Below are positions 17,765-27,213 of a stretch of DNA of 64,000 nt, in pieces. The position numbers were made by a program, and so were the translations under genes. Position 1 is the first letter of the stretch; the number at the start of each line of letters is the position of its first letter. The notes under the pieces were generated by a model. It had not been told where the DNA came from, made no database searches, and saw only the letters and a program-made list of their open reading frames with translations. Source of the DNA: CAVVSQ01 sp963848825 (GTDB lineage Bacteria; Planctomycetota; Planctomycetia; Gemmatales; Gemmataceae); contig CAWKFA010000009.1 of NCBI GenBank assembly GCA_963848825.1, positions 1 through 64,000 of the forward strand. Reading direction: 5' to 3'.

Positions 17765-19916
17765 TTAACGAAACCGCAGACTCCACGGCCGGCCTTCGCA
17801 CGTTTTTTCCCAGCAGACGTTGCCGTTGCGGTCGAACTCGGCGACGATGCGGGTCGTCATGCTGGCGACCAGCGTATGGCCATTGGGCAGACGCGTGGCA
17901 CGGAAGGCGCCCGGCATCGTGACTGTCCAATAAACCTTGCCGGTGGCGTCTAGCTCGCGAACCTGGCCGCTCTGCATCGTGGCCACCAAAAAGCGGCCAT
18001 TGGGCAAGGCCTCCGCCGAACACCAGCCGACATTGCCCCCCACATCGATGCTTTCCACGGCCTTGTTGCTTGTTGGGTCGAAGCGCAGAATGTTCCCCTG
18101 GGCCGTCATGGCGATCACGTGGCCGTCGCGCATCTTGTGGGCCGAGAACAAATAAAACTGCGGGCCCGGCGTCTTGGTGTAAACCGCCCGCAGATCAGGC
18201 GTCACTTCCAGCACCTGGCTATAGGTGGCGATAAAGGTGTTGCCGTTGGGCAGGCGCTGGCAAGTGACGGGGTTGCCCGTGGTGCGAAACTCCCACTTGA
18301 TGGCGCCGGACAGATCGCGTTCCGTCACGCGCGAGGCGGTGTGCTCCGCCACGAGGACATGGCCGTTGGGCAATACCTGCGCGTCCATGGCGCCTTCCAG
18401 GCCCGTGATCTTCCAGCGCTGCTTGCCATCGCGGCCGATTTCCCAGGCCTGGGCACCGGTTTGACCCGGGGCAGTGTCATACTCCGCGACGCTGATAAAG
18501 CCCTGATACGTATCCCCCTCGGACAGGCTGGCCAGGTCTACCTTGGGGCCGTGGACGCCAAGCCATTTTTGCCAGGCGCCGGCGGCAGCGCTGGCGCCTG
18601 GGTAAGCTGCCGTCCCCGATCGTTTCAACGGGCGCCGACTGTCTCGCCAGACGCTGGAGCGTTTCCTCGACCTGCCAGACGGCTTCCGCCGGGCCGGTGC
18701 TCAAGAGCGCGATCAAGGTGGGCAAGGCCGTGCGGTCTTTCGCATACAGTAAACCTTCGCCGCCCGCAGGCGCACCGCTGGCACGGGATCGTCCAGCAGG
18801 GCACGCAGGCCGGCAAGGTGCTCCGTGGTGCCCACCCTCGCCAACACCTGCGCAGCGACAGCCCGGCGTGCTGGCTGCGCGTCCCGCAGGGCCGCCGGCA
18901 GCAGCGGCTCGATTGGCACCTCCCGAACGCTTAGCATCGTCAGTGCGGTAGCCACTTCATTTTCAACGATCTCGTCTTCGGCAAAGGGAGCATAATCGAG
19001 CAAGGTCCGAATGGTGGTGGCCGTCGCGCGCCCGGCGTCCAGTTCCGCTGAACTCGCCAGCAGGCGGATCGCAGCGGTTGGCAGCGCGGGGCCAGGGCCG
19101 CGCTGTATTTCCTCGATGGCGAGCGTGGCGCGACGCACGACTTCCGGATTGCCACTGGCAAGCGCGGGCCGCAGAAAGGCCAGCGCCGGCGTCCCTTCCT
19201 TGATGAGCTGGCGCGAAGCACGGGCCCGCACCGCGAATACGGGATCGCCCAGGTCGCCAACGAGGCCTTGCAAGCGCACGGCGTCTTTTTCTGTCAGGGT
19301 GCGCTGGCGCAAAATCTCCAGCAGCGCGGCCTGGTCCGTCCCCAGGCCAAGATTCTTCAGCAAGTTTTGATCGCCGACGACTGAATCCTGGTAATAGCTG
19401 AATGGCCTTTTGCCCACCAGCGCTTGCCCGGCCCGTTCGCGTACCACTTTGTCGCTGTCCGCGAAAAAGGAACGCACGGCTACGCGCTCTTCCATGCCGC
19501 CACGCCGTCCCAGCACATAAACCGCCGTTGCCCGCCGACTCGCCTCTTTATCTTTGAGCGCACTAACGAGCAACGGGTCAATGCCCACCGGCCTCACCGT
19601 CAGCTGGCCAATGCTCGCCAGAACTTCTTCCTGAGCCCAGTCATCCTTCAGCCCCGGCACAAAATCAAACAACGCCCGCGCAGCCCCAACCGTACCGCGT
19701 TTCGCGAGCAAGCGTGCCGCAGCCGCAAGTTGATCCGGTTGCGCCCCGACCCCAGCTTCAAACAGCTTGAGTAAACTGGCATCGTCGCTGGCCAGCCCGC
19801 CACTCTTGAGAAATTGTTCTTCCGGCACTTGAGCGGAGCATCTGAGCCCGCGGCGAAGCGGCCCAAACCAAAATGCCAAGACAAGCCAAGAAGTGCCAGG
19901 CCGTGTTGCGCTGCAT
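17765..19916 (-). CDS. Secreted HEAT-repeat plus beta-propeller protein (three frameshifts)
   Basis: Starts at ATG 19916 with a good signal peptide (AWHFLACLGILVWAASPRAQ). After a shift near 19830 it continues as HEAT/PBS-lyase-type repeats of about 37 residues (for example VRAVGIDPLL-like and VRLRAAKVY units with DDPVPAVR). Shifts near 18740 and 18640 lead to a propeller-like domain of about 260 residues with recurrent LPNGHVLVAEH, LPNGNTFIATY, LPNGRFLVATM and LPNGHTLVASM blades, typical of arylsulfotransferase/PQQ-like repeats. Probably a periplasmic or surface scaffold. The joining of all four frames is inferred from continuity and the absence of other starts. Confidence 0.65.
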
Positions 19917-20068
19917 GCGGTTCCACCCTGGAAACAGTGCGGAGGGGTATCAATCAGAATAAGCCCTGCCAGACCAGAATGCCACGCCATCTTTACCTTG
20001 CACTCAATAATCGCCAGGCAGATCCTCGTCACCGCCCCTAGTTCCCGACCCCGTGCCAGCTCCTCCCC

Positions 20069-20252
20069 GACCCCTGCCGGCTCGCCCGGCAGGTGAGCGA
20101 GGTCTCCAGCTAACAAGCATCTGCGCCGCCGGGTCCTCGACCCCTGCCGGCTCGCCCGGCAGGTGAGCGAGGTCTCCAGCTAACAAGCATATGCACCCCC
20201 GGTCCTCGACCCCTGCCGGCTCGCCCGGCAGGTGAGACAGGTCCGCAGCTAC
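20069..20252 (+). repeat. Dispersed repeat family I, three tandem copies
   Basis: Copies start at 20069, 20139 and 20208 (period 70, 69). Each begins GACCCCTGCCGGCTCGCCCG and runs through GCAGGTGAG to GGTCTCCAGCTA. The core CTGCCGG-CTCGC-CCGGCAG is a 7-bp hairpin. Copies 1 and 2 are identical over about 52 bp, including TAACAAGCAT; copy 3 diverges at its end. Diverged copies of the same family occur at 32643-32758 and, inverted, at 47885-48005. The array fills the divergent intergenic space between the HEAT/propeller gene and the AAA ATPase gene. Confidence 0.85.
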
Positions 20253-20348
20253 ACGCCGCCCCCACTTCTCCGGCTTCCGCGCCAGCACAGAAAATGGTAA
20301 CATTGGGCGGCCAGCGCACTTGCGCTGCCATCCGTAGGGGAACCAACC

Positions 20349-21511
20349 ATGCCGACTGTCCGTTTGCAATCCGTCAAATACTCCGAGCGCCTCGGCCACC
20401 CCAAGGAGTGGACCATGGATGGCCTCACTCTCTTTCCCATCAACCTGGTGGTCGGCAAAAACGCCACCGGCAAGACCCGCACGCTCAACCTCATCTCGAC
20501 CCTGGCCAAAATGCTCGTCGCCGAGCCAAAATACCGGCCGCTCAATGCCGGCTACGACCTCCTCTTCGACAGCGACGGCGTAAAGATTCGCTACGTGATG
20601 CTCGTTGAAAACGGCAAGGTGACGCGCGAGGAGGTCTATGTCGGGGGCGAGCAGTTGCTCGTGCGCGGCGCCGGCGGCGAAGGGGAAATCTTGACGCAGG
20701 AGGAGCACCGCAAGATTCGCTTCCGGCCGCCGGAAAACGAACTGGCCGTGGTCGCGCGGCGCGATTCCCTGCAGCACCCCTTTCTCGAACCCCTGCACGA
20801 GTGGGCCCATGGGGTAAGGCATTACACCTTCGGCACGCAGCTGGGCAAGGATCACGTCGCCCTGTCGGCCAAGGGTGTGCCCGACGCGGATGATCGCAAT
20901 TCCGATCAGGTGGTCGGCATTTTCCGCCGCGGCGTGCGCGAATTCGGGCCGGCGTTCGCCCAGGCCGTCCAGCAAGATATGATCGAGCTGCACTATGGCC
21001 TTTTGGGGGTCGAGATGCTGGCGCCGGAGAGCATCGTGCTGATGCGGGGCGGGGTGCCGACGGAAGTCCTGGCCATTGGCGTACGCGAGCGCGGCGTCAA
21101 CGGCGTCGTTGACCAGGGGGAAATGTCGCAGGGCATGTTCCGCGCCTGTCGATCCTGATCCAGGTCAATTACTCCCAGCTCGCCCGCCGCGCCAACTGCA
21201 TCCTCATCGACGATATCGGCGAGGGCCTGGATTTCGACCGCTCTGCCCTGCTCATTCAGTTATTACGGCGCAAGGCGCGGGAATCCTCTTTCCAGCTCAT
21301 CATGTCCACGAATGACCAGTTCGTGATGAACCACGTGCCCCTCGCCGAGTGGTCGATCTTGCAGCGCGAGGGCTCCCACATCCACGTGCGCAATCACGAA
21401 AACTCCAAAGAGGCCTTCGAATATTTCCGCTTCGTCGGCATGAGCAACTTTTCCTTCTTCGAAATGGACTTCATCAACGGCAAGCCGGCGGAGGAGGGGG
21501 CCGCTTCATGA
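20349..21511 (+). CDS. AAA-family ATPase, OLD/SMC-like (one frameshift)
   Basis: An N-terminal strand (VRLQSVKYSERLG) leads to Walker A VVGKNATGKTRTLNL (residues ~33-47). The middle region is unrecognised and charged. After a one-base C loss near 21148 the frame continues with the Walker B-like ANCILIDDIGEGLDFDRS and the FQLIMSTNDQFVMNHVP sensor region, as in RecF/OLD/AAA_15-21-type ATPases. The stop overlaps the ATG of the next gene (ATGA, 21508-21511), indicating translational coupling with a DUF4276 protein. AAA plus TOPRIM-like pairs are found among anti-phage and overcoming-lysogenisation-type systems, but no direct evidence of defence exists here. Confidence 0.75.
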
Positions 21512-22209
21512 AAAAGATGGCCATCTTCGTCGAGGGCTATACCGAAGTCGTTTTCGTGGACCAGCTCATCGAGATGATTGCGAACCGGAACTCCGTCCGG
21601 ATCGAGTGGCGCCTGATCAGCGGCGGCTCGACCTGCCCGCGCACCAGCCGCCAGCTCAAGGCCGCCCCGGCGGACACCGGCCAGGGGCACTTCGTCGTCA
21701 TCTTCGATTGCGGCGGCGATGACCTGGTCAAGTCCCGCATGCTGAAAGAGTATCCCCACCTGGCCGAGGCGGGCTATTCCAAAATAATCTGCGTGCGCGA
21801 TGTTTACCCCAAATTCAAACACGAAGACATCCCGGCCCTCGAAAAGCTTCTCCCCGTGTATGTGAAGACGAAACCCATCCAGGTCGATTTCATTCTCTCG
21901 ATCATGGAGATCGAAGCCTGGTTCCTCGCCGAATACACCCACTTCACCAGGATCGACCCGGCCATCACCCTACCGGCCATTGCCGCCAACTTGGGCTTCA
22001 ACCCCGAAACCGACGACATGCAACAGCGGCCCGCTCCCGCCGAAGACCTACAAAACTGCTACGCCCTGGCCGGCAAATCCTACGAAAAGAAAAACGCCCA
22101 CAACACCGTCAACGCCCTCGACTACGCCCACATCTACGCCGGCCTCGTGGATAAGTTTCCCCATTTGCGGAAGTTTTGCGAGCTGATCGAGGCATTTTTA
22201 AAAACGTAG
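21508..22209 (+). CDS. DUF4276-family TOPRIM-like protein
   Basis: KKMAIFVEGYTEVVFVDQL contains the acidic EGxTE motif at the start of a TOPRIM-like fold. HFVVIFDCGGDDLVKSR supplies a D-x-x-x-D-D pair, and a conserved SIMEIEAWFLAE and DLQNCYALAGKSYEKK follow. This arrangement matches DUF4276 proteins, which usually accompany an AAA ATPase, as here. TOPRIM domains are metal-dependent nucleases or primases; nuclease activity is inferred only. The start is fixed by the ATGA overlap with the ATPase gene. 233 aa, frame intact. Confidence 0.75.
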   Translation: MKKMAIFVEGYTEVVFVDQLIEMIANRNSVRIEWRLISGGSTCPRTSRQLKAAPADTGQGHFVVIFDCGGDDLVKSRMLKEYPHLAEAGYSKIICVRDVYPKFKHEDIPALEKLLPVYVKTKPIQVDFILSIMEIEAWFLAEYTHFTRIDPAITLPAIAANLGFNPETDDMQQRPAPAEDLQNCYALAGKSYEKKNAHNTVNALDYAHIYAGLVDKFPHLRKFCELIEAFLKT

Positions 22210-22360
22210 GTTAGCTTTTTAAGGTAGGTGGTGTCCGGTTTAATCGCGTGATCTTGGTTTGACGGGAATTTGCGGTCCAGGATAACCGTTGCATTTCTTG
22301 GCTACATTGGACAGAATCACGAGGTTGTCGCCGCGGGCAATGATGTTCAAGGAGGAGCCT

Positions 22361-23375
22361 TTGAGAGTTCATTACATTAGGACATTTGGCGTTCTCGTGC
22401 TGTTCATGCTCTCGCTGCATGCCTGGACCAGTACGATTCATGCTGCCGCCAAACGTACCACCTTCTCTGCTGGAAGATTACGACCCTCCAATAGTCGCTG
22501 TCAAAAGAATCTGCCGGGGTGTGCGATAACCAACTGGGTTAATTCCGTAGGTTCAGACGAGCCGCTTGAAATCCAGGCATTTCCACTTAAATACAAGGAC
22601 GCTTCTTGGATGTCCAAACAGGTAACGGCCAGATGGCAAAGAACTGAGAATATCGTAATTGCGTTTGATACATTTTCAAACACCGTATTCGTCCGAGCAA
22701 GCGCGGACAAAATTCGGCAACTAAGACGGCTAATCAACCTGTTAGACGTACCGACTCATGTAGTAATTATGCCGCTAAAAAACATCCGCGTTGATGAAGC
22801 CGTTGAGAAGCTGGCTCTTCTTGGACAGGATGGCATGGATTTGATAGTCACGCCTGATAGGAACACAAATAGCATTGTGATTTCTGCGAATGAAACAACC
22901 ATACAGAAGGCAATGGATATTATTCGACAGATGGATAATAAAAGAGGTGAGACGGATGGCGTACTGCCTGCTCTGGAAGGAGTATGGGAGGTAATTCTGG
23001 TGATATGGCGAGGAGAGGAGTTTACTGGCGAATACATTGCGGGCAACAAAGCGACTGTATCACGCGATGAATTGACGTTTACTCCTCCGCCCCCGCGCAG
23101 GCGGTTTTAATCCGAAGAAAATCAAGAGCGGACTTGGGCTAACAGGCGAATGCTCGTTTGTGTTAGATCCTTCAAAGAATCCAAAGACTATAGACTTAAC
23201 GCCAATGGCTGTTGACCCCAAGCAACAAATAGAAATGACCAAATCACTTGGGATCTACCGCCTGGATGACGATTTCTTTACGATTTGCCTTGACGGGCCG
23301 AAAATGCGGCCGAAAACGTTTGAATCTCCGAAAGGTTCTGATGTCATCTTGATTAAGATGAAGCGTCGCAAATAG
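22361..23375 (+). CDS. Secretin N-domain repeat protein fused to a TIGR03067 domain (one frameshift)
   Basis: TTG start at 22361 with AAGGAGG 6-7 nt upstream, then a signal peptide (YIRTFGVLVLFMLSLHAW). Two secretin-type N1/N2 repeats follow: FPLKYKDASWMSKQV ... NTVFVRASADKIRQLRRLIN, and MPLKNIRVDEAVEKLALLG ... NSIVISANETTIQKAMDII. A TIGR03067 domain begins at LEGVWEVILVIWRGEEF. The frame shifts near 23105, and the rest of TIGR03067 follows: FVLDPSKNPKTIDLTP, GIYRLDDDFFTICLDG, ILIKMKRRK, ending at 23375. There is no beta-barrel secretin domain, so this is not an outer-membrane pore. Function unknown, probably periplasmic. Confidence 0.7.
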
Positions 23376-23430
23376 GAATAAGGAAAACCAGCTTAAGAAG
23401 AATAATCAGGGAACGTCAAAGGGAATTAAC

Positions 23431-24039
23431 TTGAAATTGCCAGCTTATTTTCTACTTTTCGCTGTCAGTTTTGTTTCATTCACTTGTGCACAGGAAAACA
23501 GTGAAGAACATGCCAAAGCTATTAAAGCCATCGAGAGAACAGGAGGACGCATTGCAATTGACGAGGATGTATCGAGCAAGCCAGTTGTCGCAGTGGATTT
23601 TCTTTACAGTGAGACGGTGAAAGACGAAGATTTGGTTAATCTGAAGCCGTTGCGGATGTTGACATCACTTTGTTTTCTAGGAAATGCCATTACGAGCAAA
23701 GGCTTATTGAAACTGGATCGTTTCGATCATCTTGACAGTTTGGACCTCATTGGTACCAAGATAGATGATGAGGCATTGAAGTGGGTCGCCAAGAACAAGG
23801 AGCTTCGCATTCTGTGCTTCAACGAGACGGACGTTACCGACAAGGGGCTCTCATATATTTCTGGTTTGAAGAAGTTGGAAAGCCTGTCGGTCTGTGGCAC
23901 AAAGGTGACTGATACTGGATTAGCTCACCTAAAAGAAATGAAAACGCTACGATGGTTGCACCTTGACAAAACGGCAGCGACGGATGACGGGGTTGCTTCG
24001 CTGAAGAAGACGTTGCCTAACCTAGTGATTTTTCATTAG
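23431..24039 (+). CDS. Secreted leucine-rich-repeat protein, 202 aa
   Basis: TTG start with AAAGGGA about 7 nt upstream; signal peptide LPAYFLLFAVSFVSFTCAQ. Then about five leucine-rich repeats of roughly 24 residues: LKPLRMLTSLCFLGNAITSK, LDRFDHLDSLDLIGTKIDDE, NKELRILCFNETDVTDKG, LKKLESLSVCGTKVTDTG, MKTLRWLHLDKTAATDDG. This irregular LRR type (T-x-V-T-D-x-G) is frequent in planctomycete extracytoplasmic proteins and gives a binding surface; the ligand is unknown. Lower GC than the neighbours to the left. Confidence 0.8.
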   Translation: MKLPAYFLLFAVSFVSFTCAQENSEEHAKAIKAIERTGGRIAIDEDVSSKPVVAVDFLYSETVKDEDLVNLKPLRMLTSLCFLGNAITSKGLLKLDRFDHLDSLDLIGTKIDDEALKWVAKNKELRILCFNETDVTDKGLSYISGLKKLESLSVCGTKVTDTGLAHLKEMKTLRWLHLDKTAATDDGVASLKKTLPNLVIFH

Positions 24040-24144
24040 GCGTGCTGTCACCCCGGGCTGCCTGGTCTCTAGCAAGCCCTTGTTCCTGGAATGACAGTTA
24101 GGGGTCTCTGCGGCCGGTGAGAATGAATCATTATGCCGCCGGGT

Positions 24145-24229
24145 GCCATGCCCACATGGTACTCCAGGTGGGCATGCGAAGCCACTGCACGGGACGGCAT
24201 GGCCACCCGGGGTACCGTGTGGCGATGGC
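24145..24229. repeat. Dispersed repeat family II, two inverted copies
   Basis: The 33-bp unit at 24197-24229 (GCATGGCCACCCGGGGTACC then GTGTGGCGATGGC) and the unit at 24145-24177 are reverse-complement related, with about 26-28 of 33 positions matching by eye. Together they form a large imperfect inverted repeat. Each unit is itself near-palindromic around GGTACC. A third copy lies at 48038-48070. The interval 24040-24369 holds no gene otherwise. Confidence 0.75.
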
Positions 24230-24369
24230 ACCCGCGCCCCGATCTTCACCGACGGACGATGAACCACCAATCTTGATTATATTTTTCATTTTATTTGCGG
24301 CGCACTTTTAGAATACAAGCATACAAAGGAAAGCCAAACGCCGGGACCGTATCTGGCTCTTTTCGTCTC

Positions 24370-24768
24370 TTATTTTGATTCTGGCGATTGGGGATCAGTT
24401 TTGCCAACCTTTCGCGGATTTATCACAACTATTACCGGATTACTTGCCATGACGCGATTGTCAGAAGTATCCCACGTAGTAGTGATCAAATAGATACCAG
24501 GTCTTGCTGCCCGAAATTCGAATGTCCTACTCTTGTTACCAGCTTGGTCTCTAGCAAGCTGTGCTCGATGCGTATTACGTAACCCTTCAGGAAGGCCAGG
24601 AAATGTAATGGCGGGATTTGCAAGGACAAACTGCGATTTGTCATAATTTATGAGCACATTCTTTTGTTCGCTGTAGTATCCGATTTGAATGACCTCGTGC
24701 TTCATAAAAATCACGCCGGTGTCTAGCTTCTCCGGTATTTTCTCAACAAGCGTTATTTTGTCCCACAC
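24370..24768 (-). CDS. Hypothetical protein, possibly 5'-truncated
   Basis: A 132-residue frame with a beta-rich look (VIFMKHEVIQIGYY, ARPGIYLITTTWDTSDN, SNPVIVVIN) and a polar C-terminal tail. The C-terminal half resembles an immunoglobulin-like strand pattern ending an extracellular protein. The start at GTG 24768 is weak. The same frame remains open upstream (LARRSFEGQFLC) with no start codon or signal peptide seen, so the 5' part may be lost or frameshifted. No family recognised. Confidence 0.4.
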   Translation of the reverse strand: MWDKITLVEKIPEKLDTGVIFMKHEVIQIGYYSEQKNVLINYDKSQFVLANPAITFPGLPEGLRNTHRAQLARDQAGNKSRTFEFRAARPGIYLITTTWDTSDNRVMASNPVIVVINPRKVGKTDPQSPESK

Positions 24769-24911
24769 ATTTGCTGACCTGCATAAAAACTGACCTTCAA
24801 AAGATCGCCGTGCGAGGTTAGTGGCCAGCCTCCTCCCCTCCCCCGCTTATTGACTGCCCCGCAGCCACCGTTTAATATCAACTGCGCTACTCTTTCTCGG
24901 AGGCTCGCTCA

Positions 24912-27091
24912 ATGTCAGCGTTCGCGCGGCGGTTTACCTGTCTTGTCTTGTTCGGTATCACGGCCACGACGCTTGGCGCGCCGCCTGACGATGCGTGGGC
25001 ACTCAAGCCCGTGGTGCGGCCTGCCGTGCCTGGCGGGGTGACTGCTTCGCCCAATCCCATCGATGCCTTTATCGCGGCTGAATATCAGAGCAAGGGGCTG
25101 ACTCCCGTCGGGCCGGCTGATGCGGCGGCTTTGTTGCGCCGCGTTTATTTTGACCTTATCGGCTTGCCGCCGACGCCCGCCGAACAGGACGCCTTTCTCA
25201 AGGACCCGTCGCCTGAGGCCTACGAGAAGGTGGTGGACCGGCTCCTGGCCAACGAGCAGCATGGGGTTCGCTATGCGCGGCGCTGGCTCGACGTGCTGCG
25301 CTATGCCGATAGTGATGAACGGATGATCGCCGCGCCGGGCATTTATCTGTGGCGCGACTGGGTCATCAATGCCCTCAATGGCGACATGCCTTACGACCAG
25401 TTCGTGCGCACGCAGTTGACCGGGCAGCGCTCGAGCGTGCGCACGCAGATGGCGGCCGTCGGTGTGCGTTCGCGCTGGAACCGCGGCCGGACGACATGTT
25501 CGCGCTCGGTTTTCTGGCGCGCGGGGCAGTTATTCGCGATGGCAAGGATAGCGAAGAGCTGGCACTGACCGCTGTGGAAACGGTGTCCACCGCGTTCATG
25601 GGCATGACGGTCGGCTGCGCCAAGTGCCACGATCACATGTTCGATCCCATCAAGCAGACCGACTTCTACTCCATGAAGGCGCTTTTCGACCCTCTCGTCG
25701 TCAAGAAGGTGTTGCTGGGTAGCCCGGCGGAAATCTTCGCCAATGGCAAGATTTTGGACGAGGCGGCTCGCAAACGGGCGGCCGTGGAAGGTCCTCTCAA
25801 TGAGTTGATCGCGCCCGCCAAAAAGAAACTTTACGACGAGCGGGTGGCGATGCTGCCCGATGACGTCCGGCCGGTCATCCTTAAAGCGGAAAAGGACCGT
25901 ACCCGCCAGGAGCAACAAATCGCCGACAATTATTATCCGATCTTGCGCATCGACGCCGACAAGTTTCTGCCGCTGTTGTCCCCCGCGCAGCGCAAGCAAT
26001 ACCAGGAATTGCAAGGCGCGCTGGCCAGTGCCGGCGGCGCGGGCGGCCGGCGCGAACATTCCCGCCTTCTGGACCGTGGAAGTCGATCGCAAACGGGAAG
26101 CGGACAAAACCTACATCCTGACCAGCGGCGATCCCGAACGTCCCGAGCTCGACCATGAAGTTCAGCCCGCCTGGCCGTTTGCCGCCGGCAAGATCGACTT
26201 TCGTGAAGGACGGATCGAAACTTTCTCCGACTGGTTGACCGCGCCCGCCAACCCCCTGTTCGCGCGCGTGGCGGTCAATCGCCTCTGGCAATGGCACTTC
26301 GGCGAAGGCTTGCAGAAAACACCCAGCGATTTCGGCAAGCTCGGCGGCACTCCCGCCAATCCGGCGCTGCTCGACTGGCTGGCGGCCGAGTTCGTCAAGC
26401 GCGACTTCAGCATGAAAGCCATGCACCGTCTCATGGTCACCTCCCAGACCTACCAGCTCGCTTCCGCCGCGCCGCCGGCGAGCGCCAACCTGAAAATCGA
26501 CCCGGCCAATACCGCGCTCTGGCACTTTCGCCTGCAGCGCCTCGACGCCGAGGCCATCTGGGACGCTATCTACATGGCCGCGGGCAATCTCGATGTGGCG
26601 GTGGGCGGGCCATCGTTCGATATCGGCGGTGGCGGCGGCAAACGGGGCGTTGACCGCAGCGGCCCACGCGGCAATCGGCGGGCCGCCTACCTGACGCGCG
26701 GCTATTCCACCAGCCGCGACGCTCTGCCGAATTTCTTGCAAACGTTCGATGTGGAGGATGGCCGTCTGCCCTGCCCCTTGCGGACGCAAACGGTAACCGC
26801 GCCCCAGGCTTTGTTCATGATGAATAGCGATGTCGTCGACAAGAGCCGCGACGCCAGCTAGCGGCGCGTCTTGCCAAGGACGCCCCCGGCAATATCGAGG
26901 CGGCCGTCGAGCTGGCTTATCGGCTCACGCTGGCGCGGCCGCCATCGCCGACCGAGAAGGAGCGTGCCCTGGCTTACCTGGATAATGACGCCCGGCGCCT
27001 ACGGGGACTGGCGTGGCTGTTGTTCAATCTCGACGAATTTGTATATGTGCGCGTAGCGCTGCGGACCCGAGCGGCGTTATTCGTAGGATAG
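24912..27091 (+). CDS. DUF1549/DUF1553 (PSCyt2-PSD1) planctomycete protein (three frameshifts)
   Basis: Signal peptide RRFTCLVLFGITATTLGA, then DUF1549: NPIDAFIAAEYQSKGLTP, LLRRVYFDLIGLPPTPAE, RWLDVLRYADSD and TVGCAKCHDHMFDPI (a CxxCH haem-like motif). DUF1553 follows: NPLFARVAVNRLWQWHFGEG, FGKLGGTPANPALLDWLA, FSMKAMHRLMVTSQTYQ, RLDAEAIWDAI, TVTAPQALFMMNSD and LAYRLTLARPPSPTEKERAL. Frame changes occur near 25480, 26050 and 26858. The usual end is close to EFVYV (about 27050); in this frame the stop is at 27091 inside a repeat. Paired with DUF1501 downstream, the standard planctomycete two-gene unit of unknown function. Confidence 0.85.
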
Positions 27092-27188
27092 GTTTCCAAC
27101 CTGTCCGTTTCGGGTTTGGTCAAGTGCTGAAGCGGTCCTGACAAGCTTGTCAACGGCAGGTCCGGTCAGGTTGGAAACCTAACCTACG
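27082..27188. repeat. Large imperfect inverted repeat with TAGGTTTCCAACCTG arms
   Basis: CGTAGGATAGGTTTCCAACC (27082-27101, continuing TGTCC) pairs with GGTCAGGTTGGAAACCTAAC (27164-27183, continuing CTACG). This gives about 25-bp arms with a few mismatches. The 58-nt loop contains a perfect 14-bp palindrome TGACAAGCTTGTCA at about 27139-27152. It lies between the PSD1 and DUF1501 genes and overlaps the PSD1 stop codon in the present frame. Confidence 0.75.
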
Positions 27189-27213
27189 GTTCAGGCGGGC
27201 AGGAAGTAAATCA

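Noticed and set aside
17500..18020. Open frames on both strands through the 17700 palindrome (GSDPL...GSDPFF)
   Set aside because: These peptides are translations of the palindrome itself and recur on both strands; they are not genes.
20069..20252. Possible CRISPR array with ~70-bp period
   Set aside because: Copies 1 and 2 share almost the whole period, spacers are not unique, and no cas genes are present.
20004..20993. Minus-strand open frame opposite the AAA ATPase running through the repeats
   Set aside because: Its N-terminal half is the antisense of Walker A-containing sequence, and its C-terminal half translates the repeat units (LLAGDLAHLPGEPAG).
20349..22209. Naming the AAA/DUF4276 pair as PARIS
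   Set aside because: PARIS uses a DUF4435 partner. The second protein here reads as DUF4276, so only similarity in layout is claimed.
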